From Clostridium_AF sediminicola (GTDB taxonomy: Bacteria > Bacillota > Clostridia > Clostridiales > Clostridiaceae), in NCBI RefSeq assembly GCF_050402865.1, contig NZ_BAABMF010000008.1, forward strand, positions 124,001-188,000: a DNA stretch of 64,000 nucleotides. Reading direction: 5' to 3'. The notes beneath the pieces are model-generated. The model was not told the origin of the DNA. It searched no databases and saw only the letters and a program-made list of their open reading frames with translations. Positions 59,534-64,000 of the stretch are shown piece after piece. Position 1 is the stretch's first letter. Each line of letters begins with the position of its first letter. Made by a program: the position numbers and the translations under genes.

Positions 59534-60151
59534 TCACTTACTTAGTTCTTTACTAATCTCTTCAATTACTCTTTCAATACTATAGTTATCTTTCTTGTAA
59601 TTTATTAACCTATCTTCTTTATACCATTGTCTTCCTATTTGTATTCCTATAGGACAAGTTTCTTCCCATACACTCAACAATTCTTCAGCTCGTTCCGCAA
59701 AACTTCGATACATAAAATCAGTCTTTATTACTAATTGGACAATTTCTAATTCTGGATTATATTCATTTATTTTTATATCTTGTTTGTCGATAAAAGAGTT
59801 TTTTAAATTTGTGCCGCCTGCTATTCCATCTCTCGCAGCATAGTTTATTTCTTTAATTCCATTCATAACGATTGCACCAAAGCACATAATACATGGTTCC
59901 ATTGAAGAATATATAATTGCATCTCTTATTCCTTGCTTACTGTTATATATTGCATTCATTTCTGCATGGGCTATTTTACTTCCGCTCAATCTGCTCAATT
60001 CTTTTATATTTTCGCTTACCATATTTCTTCCACGTGATATAATTTCACCTTCTTTTGAAACTATTACAGCACCAATTGGTATTGAACCATTGCAATAAGC
60101 TTCCCATGCTTCTTCAAAGCATGCCTTCCATTGTTCACTTTCCATCCTCAT
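59534..60151 (-). CDS. Nucleoside/guanine deaminase-like protein
   Basis: 205 residues. The zinc deaminase motif is present: KIAHAEMNAIYNS (His and catalytic Glu) and SMEPCIMCFGAI (two Cys). The N-terminal part (PIGAVIVSKEGEIISRGRN) is that of the cytidine/guanine deaminase or TadA group. A C-terminal extension of about 60 residues is unlike TadA, which is nearer 150 residues, so it is probably a nucleoside or base deaminase. Confidence 0.85.
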   Translation of the reverse strand: MRMESEQWKACFEEAWEAYCNGSIPIGAVIVSKEGEIISRGRNMVSENIKELSRLSGSKIAHAEMNAIYNSKQGIRDAIIYSSMEPCIMCFGAIVMNGIKEINYAARDGIAGGTNLKNSFIDKQDIKINEYNPELEIVQLVIKTDFMYRSFAERAEELLSVWEETCPIGIQIGRQWYKEDRLINYKKDNYSIERVIEEISKELSK

Positions 60152-60323
60152 ACTCCTGCCCCCTCTAGTAACTCATCAATCTATCTAGTCCAGCTCTACA
60201 TTATAAAAGTCTATTTATAGTTTATATTACCAGTCAAATAAAATCTAGTCTACCTACCCGTAACCGTTCAGCTATAAAATTTATTAAAAATAATATTAAG
60301 GTAGGAAATTCTAAAGTTTGCTT

Positions 60324-60382
60324 CGAGGAATTTATAAGTTCCTCGTACAATAAAAAACATCAGGTCTCCCTGATGTTTAGTG
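60324..60382. terminator. Two adjacent hairpins, including one of the ACATCAGG family
   Basis: CGAGGAA/TTCCTCG (60324-60346) is followed by AAACATCAGG/CCTGATGTTT (60354-60379). The second overlaps the stop codon of the gene at 60377 on the minus strand. Confidence 0.75.
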
Positions 60383-61168
60383 ACTTTTTCTTTTTAGTAT
60401 ATATATATCAACAATTACTAATATCCCAATACTTATAATGAGAGTAGTTATTATTGCAGGATATTGACCTGCAAATCCATTGGGTGACTTATGTTTAATT
60501 AGTATACCTATATAAGCCCATATTATAACCAACCCATAAATAAAATCATTATTTTTTAAAATTGTTATAACACTGATTAGTAGACCTAACAGTATTACTA
60601 TAATAGTCCAAGTTTCTTCTGAAATTCCTAGTCCATCCCATCCTATGCTTACAAGGAAAGTTGTTACATTGGCAATTGTTGCAATAGTAATCCATCCAAA
60701 GTAGACACTAAAAGGTATTTTTATAAAAAACTTATCTCTACATGATAAGTCAGTTTTATTTATTTCTGATACAATCATTATTAAACAAATAAGCATCACA
60801 ATCATAAGCAACAAAGATGAAGGAATTTTATAGTAATGCCAACTTAAAATCCATAATGCATTTGCAATTGAAGAAATTGAGAAGAAAATTCCTATTTTTT
60901 TTAATAGACTATCTCTTTCTACACTTTTATCCTTTTGAAAAAATCCCAGCTGATAAATTGTATATGCTGCTAAAAGCAGATATATAAGTCCCCATATGGA
61001 AAATGTAATAGGTGCTGGTGTAAAAAGATTTTTATATTTGCTGGCAACTTCTCCCGTTGTCACCCCATTTATTGGAATGCTATTGGCAAGAAAATTAACA
61101 GCTATCATAATTAAATATGTAACAACAACAAGAACATTTATAAAGGTAATACCTCTTTTACCTTTCAT
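60377..61168 (-). CDS. Tryptophan-rich membrane protein (TspO/MBR-like)
   Basis: 263 residues with about nine helices. It shows the TspO-like pattern in the middle (APITFSIWGLIYLLLAAYTI, NALWILSWHYYKIPSSLLLM, PFSVYFGWITIATIANVTTF). TspO itself is shorter, about 160 residues; this longer form is common in Firmicutes and of unknown function. GGGGTGA precedes the ATG at 61168, which is better than the ORF start at 61216. Confidence 0.75.
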   Translation of the reverse strand: MKGKRGITFINVLVVVTYLIMIAVNFLANSIPINGVTTGEVASKYKNLFTPAPITFSIWGLIYLLLAAYTIYQLGFFQKDKSVERDSLLKKIGIFFSISSIANALWILSWHYYKIPSSLLLMIVMLICLIMIVSEINKTDLSCRDKFFIKIPFSVYFGWITIATIANVTTFLVSIGWDGLGISEETWTIIVILLGLLISVITILKNNDFIYGLVIIWAYIGILIKHKSPNGFAGQYPAIITTLIISIGILVIVDIYILKRKSH

Positions 61169-61248
61169 TACTTCACCCCTTAAAAAATATCTATATTCAA
61201 TAACTATTATATTCACTAAGTTGTTGTAATATTTATTTAAAAAAAAGA

Positions 61249-61279
61249 AAATACCTACCGCTTGCTACGGTAGGTATTA
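61249..61279. terminator. Intrinsic terminator
   Basis: ATACCTACCG and CGGTAGGTAT are perfect arms around CTTGCTA, just after the CoA-transferase stop (minus strand), with an A-run on the plus strand that gives a T-run on the minus. Confidence 0.88.
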
Positions 61280-61283
61280 ATAA

Positions 61284-62585
61284 TTAAAATTTACAATTAA
61301 ATCTTTTTTCCCATTCTTCGATTAACATAGTTCTAAAATCTGGATGAGCAATATTAATCAACGCTCTCCCCCTATCTTTCAAGGTTTTTCCTCTAAGATT
61401 AGCAATACCATATTCTGTTACAATATAATGTACATCATTACGTGAAGTTGTAACTGCTGATCCTTCATCTATTAATGGTACAATACGAGAAAGTTTTCCT
61501 TTTGAAGCAGTTGAAGGAATAGCAATAATTGATTTTCCATTCTTGGCCATGCTTGCACCACGTACATAATCTACTTGTCCACCTACACCACTAAATTGTT
61601 TAAGTCCAATTGTTTCTGAAACAATTTGACCCATTAAATCAACTTGAATACAAGAGTTTATTGAAACCATATTATCATTTTGCATAATCACACATGGATT
61701 ATTCACATAATCTACTGAGTATAATTCAACAAGTGGATTATTATCAACAAAATCGTAAAGTCTCTTTGTTCCCATTAAGAAGGTTGTGACAATTTTTCCA
61801 TTATGTAATGTTTTCTTTTTATTATTAATAACACCTGCTTCTACCAATTCAACAACTCCATCTGAAAACATCTCTGAATGAATCCCTAAATCTTTTTTAT
61901 CTTTTAGGAATAATAGCGCTGCATCTGGAATAGCGCCAATACCTAATTGTAATGTAGAACCATCTTCAATCAACTTCGCACAATTCTCTCCGATAGCTTT
62001 TTCTACTTCCCCAATTTTTGGAGGATTCAATTCAAAAATTGGATAAGATGTCTCTACAATATGATCTATTTCAGATATATGAATAAAACAATCTCCCATA
62101 GTTCTTGGCATTTGATCGTTTACTTCTGCAATAATCATTTTTGCACATTCTGCTGCTGGCTTTATATAATCACATGAAAGTCCAAAGCTACAATACCCAT
62201 GTTCATCAGGACGACTTAGATGAAGAAGTGCCACATCAACTGGTAGATGATCTTCTTTAAACAATCTAGGGATTTCTGTAAAAAAGCAAGGCGTATAATC
62301 TGCTCTATTTTCATTTACTGCTTTTCTAGTACCTCCCCCTACAAATAATGCATTATATCTAAAATGCGGTTCCATTTCTGGTTTTGTATATTCACTTTTC
62401 CCTATGGCTAACATTTGAACAATTTCTACATTTTCATATTGATCTTTATTATTAACCATTGCATCTACTACTTCCAGTGGTTCACTACACGCAAGTCCCA
62501 TAACAACTCTATTTCCAGATTGAATGTTTTTTACAGCTTCTTGCGCCGTTGTTAATTTCGATTTATAAAGTTCTTTCCAATTCAT
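61284..62585 (-). CDS. Acetyl-CoA hydrolase/4-hydroxybutyrate CoA-transferase family protein
   Basis: 433 residues. Family I CoA-transferases of this group carry the catalytic Glu in GIHSEMFSDGVVEL (about residue 240) and the segment TLQLGIGAIPDAAL; both are present, as is ASKGKLSRIVPLI. It should move CoA between acetate and a short acyl such as 4-hydroxybutyrate or butyrate. Which one cannot be told. AGGGGTAG lies before the ATG. Confidence 0.88.
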   Translation of the reverse strand: MNWKELYKSKLTTAQEAVKNIQSGNRVVMGLACSEPLEVVDAMVNNKDQYENVEIVQMLAIGKSEYTKPEMEPHFRYNALFVGGGTRKAVNENRADYTPCFFTEIPRLFKEDHLPVDVALLHLSRPDEHGYCSFGLSCDYIKPAAECAKMIIAEVNDQMPRTMGDCFIHISEIDHIVETSYPIFELNPPKIGEVEKAIGENCAKLIEDGSTLQLGIGAIPDAALLFLKDKKDLGIHSEMFSDGVVELVEAGVINNKKKTLHNGKIVTTFLMGTKRLYDFVDNNPLVELYSVDYVNNPCVIMQNDNMVSINSCIQVDLMGQIVSETIGLKQFSGVGGQVDYVRGASMAKNGKSIIAIPSTASKGKLSRIVPLIDEGSAVTTSRNDVHYIVTEYGIANLRGKTLKDRGRALINIAHPDFRTMLIEEWEKRFNCKF

Positions 62586-63051
62586 CTAATCTACCCCTTT
62601 TACCTATCTCTACTATCAATATATAATCACAGATTCTCCCTTATTTTGCAAATACAAGCTCGTAAAATTTTCCTAATTTTCTGATTACTTAATCTATAAA
62701 TTTCTTATCTTAAGCTATAGCTATTTTTTTCTTGCATATGGATTCCAATAAGAACTTGCTTGCAAATTAATAATGATTAAGATTGAACTTAATACACTAT
62801 GATTATTTATTATAATGATTATAATAATATATATTACATGTTGTGTCAAAATTCGCTTATATATTGGATTTGTTGTAAATATATACCGCAACGATTATCT
62901 TTACCAGACTTTTACCAGCTATCAAAGAGTATTATTTAACCAGTCTCTTCTAATAAATTCTTTGGATAATACTCTTCTGATTTCTTTAATCAATATTTTT
63001 TAGTCTAAAAAACATCAGGTTTCCCTGATGTTGAGCTGCTTACCTTCCAAT
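62586..63051. other. Gene-free AT-rich region
   Basis: 466 bases with no ORF supported by an RBS. It contains a long-loop inverted repeat (AGAGTATTAT at about 62926 and ATAATACTCT at about 62965) and, at 63007-63034, an ACATCAGG/CCTGATGT terminator that serves the CPBP gene. I see nothing else. Confidence 0.6.
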
Positions 63052-63984
63052 TTATATCTTCGTAATACCTGTTATTACCATATATAAATTAAACGCAACT
63101 ATTATAATTATTGTAATAGAAGTAAAAAATCTTAGCGTAATTTTCTTTTCAAACCTATTACTTTCTAGCCAACTCTTGATATAACTCTTATTACGAACAA
63201 AAGTAATTATTACTATGATTATAGAAGCTGCCGTTAAACTAATATTTATAACATCCACTATATTTCCACTTACACGAGCATTAATTTCTGATAACAATTG
63301 AACCATAGTATTATTGCATATATGCAATATAATAGCTATTTTAATAGAATACTCCGTAGTTAAATATCCTAGTATAATACCAATTCCTACCGCCATGAAT
63401 ATTTGATAAAAGTTACCATGCATCAATCCAAATAATATTGATGAAACTAAAATAGCGAACCATCTACCATACTTTTCGAGGGTTCTAAGAACCACTCCTC
63501 TATATACAAATTCTTCAAATATTGGTCCTACTATACATGTGGATAATACCATCACTATAGAAGGTTGATTTAATATTTCCAAATCCTCCAAAGCACCTCT
63601 AGCCGTTAATCCAACTCCATTTAACAGAAATTCTAATCCCTCCACAAATACTCCCAATGTAGCGTTCATTGAAAATAGAATAATAAAACCAATAATTACA
63701 ATCTTTATTGTAAATTTTTTATTTTCTACCACTAGATCATATTGAAGAAATTTCTTCCGCCTATAAATTAAGATTGGAATAAATGCAATGAAACTTGCAA
63801 TAATACTCATAATACCATTAAAACTAGCATTATCAAGTATTTGCATAAATTGATCCTCCCCCATATTGGGATTATTTATCATTTGAATAATCATAGTACC
63901 TATAATAATTATAAATACTACTACATTTAGAACTAGTTCATTCATCACTAGAGCCAAGCCAAGCTTATTAAAGTCTTTCTTCAT
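63052..63984 (-). CDS. CPBP family intramembrane glutamic endopeptidase
   Basis: 310 residues with about eight helices. It carries the family's motifs EEFVYRGVVLRTL (Glu-Glu and Arg), LFGLMHGNFYQ (His) and HICNNTMVQL (His/Asn), all within membrane segments. Some members protect against self-made bacteriocins; the role here is unknown. The start is 16 bases from the window edge, and the upstream SD is only partly visible (GGTAATT). Confidence 0.88.
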   Translation of the reverse strand: MKKDFNKLGLALVMNELVLNVVVFIIIIGTMIIQMINNPNMGEDQFMQILDNASFNGIMSIIASFIAFIPILIYRRKKFLQYDLVVENKKFTIKIVIIGFIILFSMNATLGVFVEGLEFLLNGVGLTARGALEDLEILNQPSIVMVLSTCIVGPIFEEFVYRGVVLRTLEKYGRWFAILVSSILFGLMHGNFYQIFMAVGIGIILGYLTTEYSIKIAIILHICNNTMVQLLSEINARVSGNIVDVINISLTAASIIIVIITFVRNKSYIKSWLESNRFEKKITLRFFTSITIIIIVAFNLYMVITGITKI

Positions 63985-64000
63985 TAATTTTTTAATTACC

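Noticed and set aside
62815..63003. 62-residue ORF
   Set aside because: Low-complexity Ile-rich start, no SD, in an AT-rich gene-free region.
1..64000. CRISPR arrays, tRNA or rRNA genes
   Set aside because: I looked for regularly spaced repeats and for tRNA/rRNA signatures and found none; the repeats present are dispersed palindromes.

Overview
The window is AT-rich, densely coded DNA with strong GGAGG ribosome-binding sites, many intrinsic terminators and Firmicutes gene families (BglG/LicT antiterminators, PadR, CD3324-family proteins, YkuD transpeptidases, FusB-type EF-G binding protein, a CoA-transferase of the 4-hydroxybutyrate/butyrate type). It fits a chromosomal segment of a Clostridium or close relative. 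I saw no tRNA, rRNA, CRISPR array, phage module or intact transposase. Most genes lie on the minus strand.

Layout. 1-4650: a DUF1858 protein, a BcrAB-like ABC exporter with its two-component system, and a DUF1905/papain-like fusion. 4798-26070: two paralogous beta-glucoside loci, each with GH4 and GH1 6-phospho-beta-glucosidases, a PTS IIBCA permease and a LicT antiterminator acting on RAT/terminator leaders. Locus 1 also has a HAD phosphatase, a MocR regulator, an old-yellow-enzyme reductase and a TetR regulator. Locus 2 keeps only a deleted scar of that TetR gene. SMR and EamA transporters and a PadR/membrane-protein pair lie around it. 26190-36280: a NifX-like gene and its broken copy, two YkuD L,D-transpeptidases, a PadR/DUF2812 pair, a GNAT enzyme, a dicarboxylate symporter and an Xre/membrane-protein pair. 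36550-42200: two SnoaL-like proteins under a MerR-type promoter, a uracil-DNA glycosylase, rubrerythrin and a PAP2 phosphatase. 42360-51730: two CD3324-family genes, each just upstream of a leader with attenuator features that precedes a translation-related gene (FusB-like; MutS2-like). A serine hydrolase, a MerR regulator, a degenerate group IIC intron and a Fur-boxed heavy-metal exporter lie between them. 51900-64000: AraC, HxlR and AdaA regulators, OsmC, SDR, SGNH hydrolase, nitroreductase, nucleoside deaminase, CoA-transferase and a CPBP protease.

The most interesting unexplained structure is the leader of the MutS2-like gene (50317 down to 49799). It has a consensus promoter, a 7-codon leader ORF with a perfect SD, alternative base-pairing segments, and two intrinsic terminators in series. 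The FusB-like gene has a comparable promoter/antiterminator/terminator leader, and a CD3324 gene precedes both. This suggests translation-stress or antibiotic-responsive attenuation of ribosome-protection or rescue factors; that is inference and no search could be run.

The segment also carries many scars of duplication and deletion. These include broken copies of nifX-like, padR, tetR, GNAT and GH4 genes, several palindromic intergenic repeats present twice, and a hairpin family (ACATCAGG/CCTGATGT) used as a terminator at seven gene ends, with a diverged version at an eighth.
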